This document shows, one piece after another, positions 15,826 through 24,795 of a DNA stretch of 64,000 bases. The stretch's first letter is position 1. Each line of letters begins with the position of its first letter. The notes below the pieces were generated by a model. The model did not search any database. It worked only from the letters and a program-made list of their open reading frames with translations, and had not been told where the DNA came from. The position numbers were made by a program, and so were the translations under genes. Source of the stretch: a virus; the IMG/VR virus record IMGVR_UViG_3300021170_000008, positions 42,135 through 106,134 of that record; one strand, written 5' to 3'.

Positions 15826-16428
15826 TTAGAGCGTTCCGAATGCCCCGCCACCGGCGGCTGTGCCTGCTGCGCCCGCTAAACTTCCGAGGAACGACATAGT
15901 ACTTGCCTTCCGTTGATTCTGCGCCGTCATGATATTCTGCAAAGCTCCCTGGCCTTGCTGAAATCCAGTTAACGCCTGACCCGTCCCAGTGAAGCCAGCG
16001 CCTTCCTGCTGGAGCCCGAGAGTAGCCTGACCTGCGGCAAGCTGGCCTAAATTCTGAAGCGCCCCAGTGTATGCCTGATTCATAGCTCCGGCGCTCGACT
16101 GGCTCTGCTGGATCTGGGCCTGCGCAAGAGCCACATCGCGCCCGGCTCCGGCTGGCACGGTATTGTAGATATTGTCTTCGGCCTGCTTTGCGCCTTGTGA
16201 AATTTGCCCGAGTAACGGAGCCGCAGCCGAGATGCGGTTAGCCTGACTCCCGGAGGCGATACCGGTATAAAAATCTACCAGAGGCTGCTGGAGCGTGTTG
16301 CTTCGCTGGATCTCCTGCTGTCCCTGCTGGAGAAACTGCTGCCCCAGAGCGTTTTGCTGTTGTCCAAGGGCTACCTGCTGTTGTTCAAGCGCCTGCGACT
16401 GTTTTTCCGTACTCGAAGATCCGCCCAT
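15826..16428 (-). CDS. Gln/Ala-rich virion protein
   Basis: 200 residues of Gln-rich helix (A-L-E-Q-Q-Q-V-A-L-G-Q-Q-Q-N-A-L-G) ending in a Gly/Ala hydrophobic segment F-L-G-S-L-A-G-A-A-G. Composition recalls the small internal-core proteins of T7- and P22-like phages. A TCCGATAAT motif and a GTGAGG ribosome site precede it. Confidence 0.6.
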   Translation of the reverse strand: MGGSSSTEKQSQALEQQQVALGQQQNALGQQFLQQGQQEIQRSNTLQQPLVDFYTGIASGSQANRISAAAPLLGQISQGAKQAEDNIYNTVPAGAGRDVALAQAQIQQSQSSAGAMNQAYTGALQNLGQLAAGQATLGLQQEGAGFTGTGQALTGFQQGQGALQNIMTAQNQRKASTMSFLGSLAGAAGTAAGGGAFGTL

Positions 16429-16468
16429 GAATACCTCACGGCCCGTATGTTATTGAGCCGTCGGTATA

Positions 16469-16477
16469 ATTATCGGA
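16469..16477 (-). promoter_or_regulatory. TCCGATAAT motif, copy 1
   Basis: Minus-strand TCCGATAAT followed by TATAC, 41 bp before the 16428 start. Candidate late promoter -10 element; no -35 box. Confidence 0.5.
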
Positions 16478-16478
16478 T

Positions 16479-17087
16479 CTAAGGCTTTAGATGCCGCTCC
16501 CGAACTTCCTGCCAATGCTTGCGTGTAACTCCGCTAATATAGGCCGCACATGTCGGATAGTTGCCGTCTCCGTCAGGGTAGCAGGTATAACCGTCAAGTG
16601 GACCGTAAACCTGCCATCCTAAAGCCTTTACGAAACGTAATGCGGCGCGGTTTTTTTCTGGGGTACACCCGCAAAGCATCTCAAGCCCGGTAACTTTATC
16701 AAATATCCATTCCGTACATAGTGCTGCTGCTATCAGCGTCTGCCTGGGCGGGGTGTGTCTAAAGTATCCGTGGCCTACTTCCATCTTCTTCCCGCCGGAT
16801 TTTCCGACCGGGACCAAATTATTCATCCATGAAAACCCGATGTGCTCAGCCTTGTCGATGCCGTTAGCAACCGAGAAGCAGGCTAAGATGGCTGTCATTT
16901 TCGTACAGAATTCGTTCAAGATCCAAGCTAGGGTGGGCTCTGGGCCTTCGTGGAATATAAGCGGCAAGGTTTTCTCGTCCTGGAATCGAAGGAACCCGTT
17001 GATCAATAATTTTTCAACGGGATACGGAGCTACAAGTATTTGTCCGTACTGGTATATCCCACTATCTTCCTTCTTCAACTCAGGCAT
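16479..17087 (-). CDS. GNAT-like acetyltransferase
   Basis: The C-terminal part G-L-E-M-L-C-G-C-T-P-E-K-N-R-A-A-L-R-F-V followed by K-A-L-G-W is the acetyl-CoA-binding turn and helix of GNAT proteins. The N-terminal strands are less clear. Similar genes sit near internal virion proteins in other podoviruses. ATG 17087 is used; a GTG at 17102 is possible. Neither has a good ribosome site. Confidence 0.6.
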   Translation of the reverse strand: MPELKKEDSGIYQYGQILVAPYPVEKLLINGFLRFQDEKTLPLIFHEGPEPTLAWILNEFCTKMTAILACFSVANGIDKAEHIGFSWMNNLVPVGKSGGKKMEVGHGYFRHTPPRQTLIAAALCTEWIFDKVTGLEMLCGCTPEKNRAALRFVKALGWQVYGPLDGYTCYPDGDGNYPTCAAYISGVTRKHWQEVRERHLKP

Positions 17088-17111
17088 GTAGGATCGTAGC
17101 ACGGTTTACGC

Positions 17112-17140
17112 TTGACAACAAGTATTTGGCGTGCTAGGGT
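17112..17140 (+). promoter_or_regulatory. Promoter for the 17240-18006 pair
   Basis: TTGACA 17112-17117, 17-bp spacer starting ACAAGTATTT (operator half-site), TAGGGT 17135-17140. Confidence 0.7.
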
Positions 17141-17148
17141 TAGGTTCA

Positions 17149-17217
17149 GGCGGCAGACCAATCGCGTACGACAAAGGGGAGGTTTTCCTCCGATTGCTTC
17201 CCTCCCGCGCTGCCGCC
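17149..17217 (+). promoter_or_regulatory. Structured 5' leader
   Basis: An outer stem GGCGGCAG (17149-17156) with CTGCCGCC (17210-17217) encloses CAATCG (17159-17164) with CGATTG (17191-17196). A GGAGG-TTTT-CCTCC hairpin also forms inside. GGGGAGG at 17176 can pair instead with the TTCCCTCCC tract at 17198-17206, and CCTCC can pair with the ribosome site GGGGAG at 17230. Mutually exclusive pairings make a switch possible. Confidence 0.6.
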
Positions 17218-17239
17218 TTAAGTTTCCTGGGGAGTAAAA

Positions 17240-17743
17240 ATGAACATTGAGTTGATGAACCGCGTCCGCGCCAAGGTGTTAGCCGAGCCAAACCGGGTGA
17301 ACATGGAAAGATGGCAGCGGACGAAAAAGATACTCGGAATCTTCAAATGCGGAACGGTTTGCTGCATAGCTGGTCACGCTATTGAATCCGAAGGGGACTG
17401 TATTCCATATCACCTGGGGCAACATGGGGTAGTCGAAACTGGAGCCGCACTGCTTCAGATCCCACTGGATGAGGCTTACCTGCTATTCTTTTTCCATAAT
17501 GGGCAGGCGATGAAATTACCAGTATTTACTGGAGCTATAGACCCATATGTGGATCTGCGTATGCGCCTCGCCATTCGTCGTCCAGGCACCCCGCAGTATG
17601 CCGCCGTAGTAGCCGAAGCTATCGACCGGTGCATCGCACGGAACCACAAACCTGATCCGCAGCCGGAACCAGAGCCAGAGCCAGAGCCGATTGTCGTCGA
17701 GACAGACGAAGTTCGCGCTCACGCCTTAGGGGTGCGGCTGTAA
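17240..17743 (+). CDS. Conserved phage protein with C-G-T-V-C-C-I-A-G-H motif
   Basis: 167 residues. The C-G-T-V-C-C-I-A-G-H-A box near residue 37 occurs in many phage hypothetical proteins. An acidic P-E-P-E-P-E-P repeat lies near residue 145. Function unknown. Ribosome site GGGGAG precedes ATG by 5 bases. It lies under its own promoter and structured leader, against the direction of the late genes around it. Confidence 0.65.
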   Translation: MNIELMNRVRAKVLAEPNRVNMERWQRTKKILGIFKCGTVCCIAGHAIESEGDCIPYHLGQHGVVETGAALLQIPLDEAYLLFFFHNGQAMKLPVFTGAIDPYVDLRMRLAIRRPGTPQYAAVVAEAIDRCIARNHKPDPQPEPEPEPEPIVVETDEVRAHALGVRL

Positions 17744-18006
17744 TGGGTTGGTACGATCTGTCGATCTTGTTGAATATCGCCTGCGTGGCTGGGTTAATGG
17801 TGGTTCTGTGCTCAAGTGAAAACCGACGCAGGCTGGCTGCATGGTTACTAGCTTCGGCGCAGGCAAACGACGAGATCCGAGCGGCTAAGCTAGCCATCAT
17901 GGCCGAAGCCAAGATCAGGCGGGCCGATTTGGAGCAGCGCTTTAGATGCGGAAGTCAGTTAGAAGAATCTGAGTCTACTGAACGTCAGTTAGCACGCCGC
18001 CAGTAA
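17743..18006 (+). CDS. Small membrane protein
   Basis: 87 residues. An N-terminal hydrophobic helix (S-I-L-L-N-I-A-C-V-A-G-L-M-V-V-L) is followed by a basic, helical cytoplasmic tail. The start overlaps the upstream stop (TAATG). The 3' end overlaps the convergent gene by 32 bp. Confidence 0.6.
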   Translation: MGWYDLSILLNIACVAGLMVVLCSSENRRRLAAWLLASAQANDEIRAAKLAIMAEAKIRRADLEQRFRCGSQLEESESTERQLARRQ

Positions 18007-18403
18007 ATACCAGCATAGTTTTTGCGACGCCTCCAACGGTAAAAGTTCCAACTATAGTTCCAGAGAAACCTCCGCCGACGGCTCCAATCGGCTGAGAGGT
18101 CTGTACGTTAGTACTGCTAGTCTGGAAAGCTCCAGACACTAGAGCCTGCCGCTGACTAGTTGGCGAGAACAGCGTTAGTCCGGAACGTAACGTCAGAACC
18201 GAATCTTTGTTGATTGGCGGGCTAGTCTGAGATGGAAGCTGAATGTCTGGGGCCGTCAGTAAGGCTGATAAGCTAACCGGCCCTGCTCCGCCAGATAGGG
18301 ATATGATCTGCCCCCAGGCCCGCTGAAAATTTCTATTCAATTTTCCAAGCGTAGGATCTTTTAGATCATCTTCGCTAATCTCTGGTAACGCTGGAGTTGA
18401 CAT
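17975..18403 (-). CDS. Small virion/tail-associated protein
   Basis: 142 residues from ATG 18403, which has GGAGAA just upstream; an earlier in-frame start runs through a leader hairpin and was rejected. The N-terminus is helical (D-L-K-D-P-T-L-G-K-L-N-R-N-F) and the C-terminus beta-rich and Gly-rich (G-G-G-F-S-G-T-I-V-G-T-F), as in fibre-associated proteins of soil phages. Confidence 0.55.
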   Translation of the reverse strand: MSTPALPEISEDDLKDPTLGKLNRNFQRAWGQIISLSGGAGPVSLSALLTAPDIQLPSQTSPPINKDSVLTLRSGLTLFSPTSQRQALVSGAFQTSSTNVQTSQPIGAVGGGFSGTIVGTFTVGGVAKTMLVFTGGVLTDVQ

Positions 18404-18430
18404 AATTCTCCATTTCTTCTCCACCTGTAG

Positions 18431-18471
18431 TATAATAGGGGGCACTGGACGCTCTAACGTCCGATACCCCC
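18431..18471 (+). promoter_or_regulatory. Candidate -10 box and hairpin leader of the HNH gene
   Basis: TATAAT at 18431-18436 with no clear -35. Nested stem GGGGG-CACT-GGACG-CTCTAA-CGTCC-GATA-CCCCC spans 18438-18471. A second GGCC...GGCC hairpin holds the ribosome site GGAGG. Confidence 0.45.
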
Positions 18472-18498
18472 TCACCAGAGGGCCTTGATGGAGGCCAA

Positions 18499-19002
18499 AT
18501 GGCTAAGTACGATCCTAAGCCACTTCCTGCGCTAAGAGCAAAGGATATCTCAAAATTCTGGGCGAACGTAGATCAATCCGCCGGGCCAAACGGATGCTGG
18601 CCGTGGACTGCCGGTTTATTCAAAACTGGAGGATACGGACAGATCAGGATAGGGAAAGCAAAGTACCGCGCTCATCGCATTGGGTACATGCTTCGCTATC
18701 AGGAAGACGCCTTCCCGCTTGATGTACTTCACCGCTGCGACAACCCGCCGTGCTGCAACGGCAGACACCTCTACGCCGGAACCCCGTTGGATAACGCACG
18801 CGACACTATCGGTCGCGGAAGAAGGCCACGGGGGCTTCGTGGTGCAGATGTTTCTGGATCTAAACTGACCGAGTCCGACGTAATTCGCATACGGCAGCTA
18901 GCGCTTACCTTTCAGCACAAGCAAATAGCCCCGATGTTCTCCGTATCTGAATCCAATATAACGATGATCGTAAATAGGCGAAGATGGAAACATATACCGT
19001 GA
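18499..19002 (+). CDS. HNH homing endonuclease
   Basis: 167 residues. It shows F-W-A-N-V-D, G-C-W-P-W-T, A-H-R-I-G-Y and H-R-C-D-N-P-P-C-C-N-G-R-H-L-Y-A-G-T, the HNH core. A C-terminal helix-turn-helix follows (H-K-Q-I-A-P-M-F-S-V-S-E-S-N-I-T). It sits on the + strand between - strand tail genes, consistent with invasion. Confidence 0.88.
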   Translation: MAKYDPKPLPALRAKDISKFWANVDQSAGPNGCWPWTAGLFKTGGYGQIRIGKAKYRAHRIGYMLRYQEDAFPLDVLHRCDNPPCCNGRHLYAGTPLDNARDTIGRGRRPRGLRGADVSGSKLTESDVIRIRQLALTFQHKQIAPMFSVSESNITMIVNRRRWKHIP

Positions 19003-19006
19003 ATGC

Positions 19007-20629
19007 TTACAGCAAATCACCCTGCCCACCGGACCTCATTTTTGCTACGCTAGAAAGATTCCACTTTCCAAGCCTTGGTTTGGCCACTGGCAACAGCATC
19101 TGCTGATTGATCGGCATTAAGTTGAATGCTTTGATCTGATCTTCTCCAAAACCTATGAATTCGATACGAGAATTCGCGTAGAGCTTGAATTTGGCGCAGG
19201 GATTGGGCGGGATGAACGTAGGAGTTACAAAAAACTCTGACCCGCAGAAGTCGTTCAACATTCCACAGGTTCCCATCATTTGGCCATTACTCCTGAAGGA
19301 CATAGCAATTGAGTTTAGTTCGGCAGGTGGCGGCACGGTGCCATTGATATGGTACGGCGGGATGAGAAGTTGGTTCAGTTCGTTATCGAAAAACACCGTC
19401 GGGCCAGTCCAGCTTGTATCGCTTGCTGCCCGAGTGTAGGTAATAATCTGCTCCCAACCTTCACCGAGTGGGCCTTCGTCATCAAAAGCGTTGCGCGTGT
19501 GGCAGATCGCAACGTAATACCTAGATTCGTCGGCATTTGTAAAGAAATACGGAGGCCCCTCCTCTGAATCCTCGAAGTCATAAACGGAGTCTATAAGCTC
19601 AAACGTAAAAGATGGACCAGATGCCGAGCTAGTGATCAAAAACCAGCAATTTGGTATGACCGGCGGAGCCGGAGACCAGACTCCGGGATCTATCTCACTA
19701 CAAATCGTAGGGAAAATAATTTTATTTACAGACGCAAGATACCTGGGAACGCTACTGACTGCGAACAGCGAAAACCCAGGACCGGCTGTTCCGAGCGTGG
19801 TCGATACAAGCGTATCATCCACCAATGCTCCTGTTGAATTTATCCTGGCACAGCGAAATTGCGTAACATCGGTAACGTTACTCTGCGGAAAAGTGTAATA
19901 CACGTCAGCGGTGAAGTAGAACACCCATGAAATACCGCTTCCGTCTACGCAGGCACCGACTACATCACCAGATAGGTTATGAATATTGGATGTGTTTTGA
20001 GGGCCAAATTGACCCTGGAAGATAGTGAGAGGCGAACTCCAAGAGCTTCCATTCCATAGGGTAGCCTTAACGTTGCTATATGAATCCCCAGCAGAGAAGC
20101 CTCCGTTTGTAAAATACTCATCATAGACAACTAGGAACGTAGTGGCGTTGATCATCGTCGCTGTGAACCACGGAAAGACTCTATCATTCCCTAACAGGAA
20201 ATGTGGAACCACTCCGTTTGAGGTTATTGGCGATCCGTACGATCCTAGTCCATTGGCAGAAAGATTGAATGGGACTATCTCTATTTCTCCTGTGTCATTG
20301 CGCTGATACACCCCAAGAGCGCGCGTGTTAGCTATATCCAAGATCCAATACACAAGCGATGACTGCGGGGCATTGAGCCTTGGAGCGTTTGCCGAGTCCA
20401 GTACCGTCCATACAACGCCGTCGGGGCTAGATGATACACCCATCACGTCATTATCGAAGTTATCCACGTATGGGTCGATTAAATTTGAATAAAATACATA
20501 GATATAGCCACCGTACTCTATTGGCGGTACAGTGAAGTTAGCCCCCCTATAGAAACCACCATCCCACAAGGATGGTTGCCCAAGGGATACGTGCGGGTCG
20601 AGTTGATTGACTAGATACGGTACTGGCAT
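19007..20629 (-). CDS. Beta-propeller tail protein (sialidase-like fold) with shared C-terminal module
   Basis: 540 residues with repeated beta blades and an Asp-box-like S-S-S-P-D-G-V-V-W-T. This suggests a propeller that binds or cuts host glycans. The last about 60 residues (C-A-K-F-K-L-Y to W-N-L) recur at the end of the 20901 protein. Probable adsorption or depolymerase component. Catalytic residues cannot be named. Confidence 0.6.
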   Translation of the reverse strand: MPVPYLVNQLDPHVSLGQPSLWDGGFYRGANFTVPPIEYGGYIYVFYSNLIDPYVDNFDNDVMGVSSSPDGVVWTVLDSANAPRLNAPQSSLVYWILDIANTRALGVYQRNDTGEIEIVPFNLSANGLGSYGSPITSNGVVPHFLLGNDRVFPWFTATMINATTFLVVYDEYFTNGGFSAGDSYSNVKATLWNGSSWSSPLTIFQGQFGPQNTSNIHNLSGDVVGACVDGSGISWVFYFTADVYYTFPQSNVTDVTQFRCARINSTGALVDDTLVSTTLGTAGPGFSLFAVSSVPRYLASVNKIIFPTICSEIDPGVWSPAPPVIPNCWFLITSSASGPSFTFELIDSVYDFEDSEEGPPYFFTNADESRYYVAICHTRNAFDDEGPLGEGWEQIITYTRAASDTSWTGPTVFFDNELNQLLIPPYHINGTVPPPAELNSIAMSFRSNGQMMGTCGMLNDFCGSEFFVTPTFIPPNPCAKFKLYANSRIEFIGFGEDQIKAFNLMPINQQMLLPVAKPRLGKWNLSSVAKMRSGGQGDLL

Positions 20630-20892
20630 TAGGTCTTAGGGATAGCCGCTTCACACGCCGCAATATCCTCATCGCTTATCGTGATCTTGTGATCTGCTGC
20701 CCATTTCTGAGCCTGCTCTATTGAGTCCACGAAACGGGACATATGTATTTCAGGTATAGCTAAAATGAACTTAAGTACCGCTCCCTTTCTACTTCCTTCC
20801 GTGCTCTTGATAATTATCCCGCCACAGTGCTGCACATCTGAGCAAGGATGCCGAAACGGCACTAATCGCGCCACCTTAACGCCTAACATCAT
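20629..20892 (-). CDS. Unrecognised small protein between tail genes
   Basis: 87 residues from ATG 20892. No domain recognised. A C-terminal helical part (I-E-Q-A-Q-K-W-A-A-D-H-K) ends in an acidic stretch. The stop overlaps the start of the propeller gene. Confidence 0.5.
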   Translation of the reverse strand: MMLGVKVARLVPFRHPCSDVQHCGGIIIKSTEGSRKGAVLKFILAIPEIHMSRFVDSIEQAQKWAADHKITISDEDIAACEAAIPKT

Positions 20893-20900
20893 ACCCACGT

Positions 20901-21353
20901 TTACCCCTCCGTCTCTCCAGCCGCAGTTAGGTTCCACATCCCAACTCGTGGCTCCGTCACCGGTAGCATCATCTCTTCGTCAACCTGGACTAAATTAAAG
21001 GATTGGATCTGATCTTCCCCGAAACCAATAAATTCGATAATTGAACTGGAGTAAAGTTTGAACTTGGCGCATTGCGATACCGAAGTATCGTATAATACTT
21101 CGAATATATTACCAGTAGTACCAAGGAGGAATATACTGGATAGATCGTACGAGCTACCGGCGATAGGGAAAAACTGAGATCCACCACCGACTATAATAGC
21201 CCCACGGCCAGACCCTATATTGGCGTCTCCGACCCTTGTGTCCGAGTTACCGATACTGGATTGAATCTGAATCCAGGAAGCTAATACGGAGATCGAAGAT
21301 AGCGGAACTTTTTGCCCCGTAGTAGCCGTAACGTCGGATATCGATACAATCAC
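20901..21353 (-). CDS. Chimeric small tail protein
   Basis: 150 residues. The N-terminal about 93 residues (S-I-S-D-V-T-A-T-T-G-Q-K-V-P-L-S) match the whole 24796 protein. The C-terminal about 57 (C-A-K-F-K-L-Y, I-E-F-I-G-F-G-E-D-Q-I, W-N-L) match the tail of the 19007 propeller. It looks like a shuffled fibre or receptor-binding component. Confidence 0.6.
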   Translation of the reverse strand: MIVSISDVTATTGQKVPLSSISVLASWIQIQSSIGNSDTRVGDANIGSGRGAIIVGGGSQFFPIAGSSYDLSSIFLLGTTGNIFEVLYDTSVSQCAKFKLYSSSIIEFIGFGEDQIQSFNLVQVDEEMMLPVTEPRVGMWNLTAAGETEG

Positions 21354-21365
21354 AGTAGAGGTCTT

Positions 21366-21650
21366 TCATTGCTTCGTATCTGGCTTTGCGTCCTGCTTAG
21401 ATTGAGTAGGCGCAGGCGGCAGAGCTAGCGTACATACCGGTTCCTGGAATTGGTCTATTTGCAAAACCATTCCGCGAGTCTGGCAATCCGCAATCTTTAC
21501 CTTCAGGTGATCCTCACGTTCCTGCTGAGCTTTGCGGAGATTGGCCGTTAGGCGATGATATTCGCGAAGCCATTGTGCGTCAGATTTTTGCTGTGATGTT
21601 TCCGCTAGAATTAGCGTAGCTAGGCAAGCCATAGCGAGTATTATTTTCAT
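21366..21650 (-). CDS. Small exported protein
   Basis: 94 residues with a clean signal peptide (M-K-I-I-L-A-M-A-C-L-A-T-L-I-L-A) and a charged helical rest (L-R-K-A-Q-Q-E-R-E-D-H). There is no lipobox cysteine after the hydrophobic core. A secreted spanin-like or envelope role is possible. Confidence 0.55.
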   Translation of the reverse strand: MKIILAMACLATLILAETSQQKSDAQWLREYHRLTANLRKAQQEREDHLKVKIADCQTRGMVLQIDQFQEPVCTLALPPAPTQSKQDAKPDTKQ

Positions 21651-21738
21651 GGATTTATTTTACACCATAGCCTCTTCCCTGAATATTATCCTACGCCGAT
21701 GTTCTGGCGTTTTGCAAACCCGTCTAACCTGGATAGAC

Positions 21739-22836
21739 TCATGGGGTGTTACTCGTCATCCCCTCGATTGTGGTAACTAGCGTAGAGATAGGCATGGGGG
21801 CAATCGTCAGCTTAATGTGTGAGTGCCCCGTGACGGAAGTCCCGGCATTCGTACCTGTGTAGTATTTGTAAGTCGAGCCGTTGACCTCAAGATGCCATCC
21901 GTCGGCCAGCCCGCCCCCGTCGGTTGTCAGTTCATCAGGACTTGCAGGATAAAAGGTTTGCCCGGTGAAATAGGTACTCCTGTCTGGGTTAAGAGTCCAC
22001 GGACCAGCCAGCGATGTAGCGGTCCAGCGTGCTATTCCCCAGTGTGCGACCACCTGGGCGGCCCACACCCAATAGTTGCTGCCGACCTTTGCAATCCACG
22101 GGCCGCTGCATCCCGGTCCGCTGATGATCAGATTACCGGAATTGACCTTGGTCCATGGGCCGGTCAGCGCCGTGGCTGTAGCCCCTCCACACTCAAAGTC
22201 CCCGCCGTTATTTCCTTCGTAGACCATCGTCCAGGTCCCGCCGTCATTGAACATGCTGGAGTTTTCAATCGCGTCCTGATCGAAGGCCCCACTCGATCCT
22301 TTTGTCAGGACGTTTGAGGCGGCTAGGGTCCACGTCAGCCCGTCGCTGTCGGGGCTTGTCAGCACGTCCATGTTATTTGTGCTAAAATTCTTGGCGAACT
22401 CGTAAAACGTCGAGCCGTTGTGAACGATGTTCCCTCGGTGGTAATTAGTGATAACCGGATTGCCCGAATACTTGGTCCAGCCCGTCATGCCATCCGCGCT
22501 TTCCGCGTATCCTATCCCGGTCGCTCCACTCCATCCATCGCCTGAATACCACATGGCAAAGCACGGGCTAGGGATAAGTTGACATCCGGTCGCTCGCTGA
22601 AGTACTCGCGGCTCCTCAATCGAAGTGTTTTCCCATGCCTGTGTTGCTGTTAGCACGGTTCCCTGCCGAACCCAAACTGGGGCAGGGGGATCAGTGGTAT
22701 TAATATACCGAGAAGCACGTGTTCCCGTTGATAAAAAGAGCAGTAGCAGCAGAAGTAGAGCCTTCGTATTGGAATACTCCTGCGGTCGTGATGTTGAACT
22801 CGTCCACGCCCCCCGCCGCGCCGGTTCGAGTGTCAT
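21739..22836 (-). CDS. Five-bladed beta-propeller, glycoside-hydrolase-like (GH43/GH32 fold)
   Basis: About 365 residues. Blade motifs such as M-W-Y-S-G-D-G-W-S-G-A-T-G-I-G-Y-A-E-S and G-P-W-T-K-V match family 43-type propellers. The start is uncertain. ATG 22836 overlaps the upstream gene by 137 bp, has no ribosome site, and puts a stretch of seven leucines about residue 25-32. That stretch is the other frame of the upstream gene's end and could act as a signal peptide. Probable glycan-binding or cutting tail protein. Confidence 0.6.
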   Translation of the reverse strand: MTLEPARRGAWTSSTSRPQEYSNTKALLLLLLLFLSTGTRASRYINTTDPPAPVWVRQGTVLTATQAWENTSIEEPRVLQRATGCQLIPSPCFAMWYSGDGWSGATGIGYAESADGMTGWTKYSGNPVITNYHRGNIVHNGSTFYEFAKNFSTNNMDVLTSPDSDGLTWTLAASNVLTKGSSGAFDQDAIENSSMFNDGGTWTMVYEGNNGGDFECGGATATALTGPWTKVNSGNLIISGPGCSGPWIAKVGSNYWVWAAQVVAHWGIARWTATSLAGPWTLNPDRSTYFTGQTFYPASPDELTTDGGGLADGWHLEVNGSTYKYYTGTNAGTSVTGHSHIKLTIAPMPISTLVTTIEGMTSNTP

Positions 22837-24793
22837 ACGCAAAGGCTACTTGGACTGATGCGGGGCGATAACCACCCGGAAGAGTGGCCATTGTCGTACC
22901 CGCTGTTAGCGTCCCTAATGAAAGCAACCCACGAATGCACACGTTTCCAAAATTATCTTTTTTGAACTGACCGACTTGATTGCCAGATCCAAAGTCACCC
23001 CAACCATTGCTATACGATAAGCCTGTCCATGTAGTATCCGGGCCGCTGATTTTGCGTAACGCTGTACCATCATACTCAAGTACGTACACACCGCCTGCGA
23101 TTATATCACTGGCAACAAGGGCTGAACCCGTCGTATTTGCCGCGATAACGCTCTTGGCTGTGAACCCGCACCAAGCCACCGTGGACGCGCCGGTATTAGA
23201 GGCCTGAGGAACAAATATAAATTGGGCTCCAGTTGTTAGCGAGGTAGGACAAAAACTAGCAGATGGGCATGTGTATGTTGTTGTAGACCCGGTAGCATCA
23301 GCACAATAGGATAAACCGCTTATACTTACGGTCCCAGTCGATCCATTCACACTCGTCACAGGAGCAGCAGTCGCGGCAAACGGCATCACGCCACCTGAGC
23401 GCTGCGTGATCGAGTTGCTCGTACTCCCCGTTGAAGTAGTTACCGTGAAGTCCACAAACAGCGAGGCAGTGAGATCGATATTACTAGATACCGCCGTGTT
23501 GGTATCGTTAAAAACGCTATCCGGAGAAGTCGAAAGAGATCCTAGGTCAACCGTCAACGGCCCGTGGATTTCAAGATTCCCAGTTGTTCCGGTTGCCGAC
23601 GTATACCCAAGGAAATTCACGTTCCATGTGTTATTCGTGGAGTTGGCTAATGTGGCCGTTGAAGCAATCGACGCGAGCGTAACCACCGTGCCGCTTCCAC
23701 AGCCTGATACCGTGCAGAGCTTCACCTTGAATGTAAGAGTCGGAGTCTGCCCTATAGGTGTTGTATAGACACCCGCGCCGTTGAACAAAAAAGGCTGACG
23801 AAGGCTATTGAAATAACCAGACCCCAGGGTAAGTTCAATCAATTGCTGCTCAGAAGTACTATTAGCCGATACGGTTACTGGGGTTACGCTGGTAACCGAA
23901 GTACCGGTAGCGCCGCTACCCGTCCCGCAAGCGGCTCCCGCGTCCGCAATGTTGAACTTCCCTCCGCTAGAAACGAGCTTAGCGCAATCGTTATTAACAT
24001 AAGAAGCATCCGTTGGCAGCTTTAAGGATGCTGCCGCTGTGGCGGCACTCATATCTAACGTCATCGCTGATGTTCCGGTGTTGGTGCCCTGATTGCGAAC
24101 TAAGTTCGCCGTATCAGCAAGATTTGTAGACGTAAACCCGGTGAACACTCCAGTAGATATACCAGAAGAAGGAGACCCCCACAGAAGAAAATTATTCGCG
24201 GACGGAGCCGCTCCAGGATAAAGCAGTCCATAGCTAGTTACGGAGGCTGGGGCGAGTAAACTTACCGCCGTCGTCCCAAGTACTGGTAGTGTACCTTGAC
24301 CAAGGTCGAGCGCACCAGCTACGCCCGACCCAGACCCGGACGTGAGCGCCCCGGTAACAGTTAGGCTGGTGCCCGTAGCTACTCCGATTACCGGAGTTAT
24401 GAGTGTCGGCGTATTATTAAATACAGCAAGTCCGGTACCGGTTGGGTTTGAAAGAATACCAAGTAGTTGCGCTGAAGTGGTCGAAGCGAACTGACTAAGT
24501 GGGTTTAATACGGATGCTGCGTTAGTTACCTGCCCTACGGTATAATCTCCGGATGTCGCAACAACCGCTCCGGTCCTAGAAAATACACTCGACACGGCTC
24601 CGCCGCCACCGGAAATAGCACCCCATGTGCCGCTCTGGCAGGTGTAGAATGTACCATTCGGAGTTAACAAGCGAATCTGCGTGTTTCCACAAGCCCCAGA
24701 TGGGGTAGCCGTCACGAATTGTATTTGTGGGTTGTTCGGCTGTGCCAATGCCACCCCGAGCAACATAAATAGCAAAAGTGGAAGTTTTCGCAT
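22700..24793 (-). CDS. Tail fibre-like protein with N-terminal signal peptide
   Basis: 697 residues. A convincing signal peptide (L-L-L-F-M-L-L-G-V-A-L-A-Q) is unusual for a virion protein. Next comes S-V-F-S-R-T-G-A-V-V-A-T-S-G-D-Y-T, a motif of many tail and fibre proteins, then long Ser/Thr/Gly-rich beta repeats. The C-terminal part (C-F-S-V-Y end) resembles collar-type tips. Confidence 0.65.
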   Translation of the reverse strand: MRKLPLLLFMLLGVALAQPNNPQIQFVTATPSGACGNTQIRLLTPNGTFYTCQSGTWGAISGGGGAVSSVFSRTGAVVATSGDYTVGQVTNAASVLNPLSQFASTTSAQLLGILSNPTGTGLAVFNNTPTLITPVIGVATGTSLTVTGALTSGSGSGVAGALDLGQGTLPVLGTTAVSLLAPASVTSYGLLYPGAAPSANNFLLWGSPSSGISTGVFTGFTSTNLADTANLVRNQGTNTGTSAMTLDMSAATAAASLKLPTDASYVNNDCAKLVSSGGKFNIADAGAACGTGSGATGTSVTSVTPVTVSANSTSEQQLIELTLGSGYFNSLRQPFLFNGAGVYTTPIGQTPTLTFKVKLCTVSGCGSGTVVTLASIASTATLANSTNNTWNVNFLGYTSATGTTGNLEIHGPLTVDLGSLSTSPDSVFNDTNTAVSSNIDLTASLFVDFTVTTSTGSTSNSITQRSGGVMPFAATAAPVTSVNGSTGTVSISGLSYCADATGSTTTYTCPSASFCPTSLTTGAQFIFVPQASNTGASTVAWCGFTAKSVIAANTTGSALVASDIIAGGVYVLEYDGTALRKISGPDTTWTGLSYSNGWGDFGSGNQVGQFKKDNFGNVCIRGLLSLGTLTAGTTMATLPGGYRPASVQVAFAYDTRTGAAGGVDEFNITTAGVFQYEGSTSAATALFINGNTCFSVY

Positions 24794-24795
24794 AG

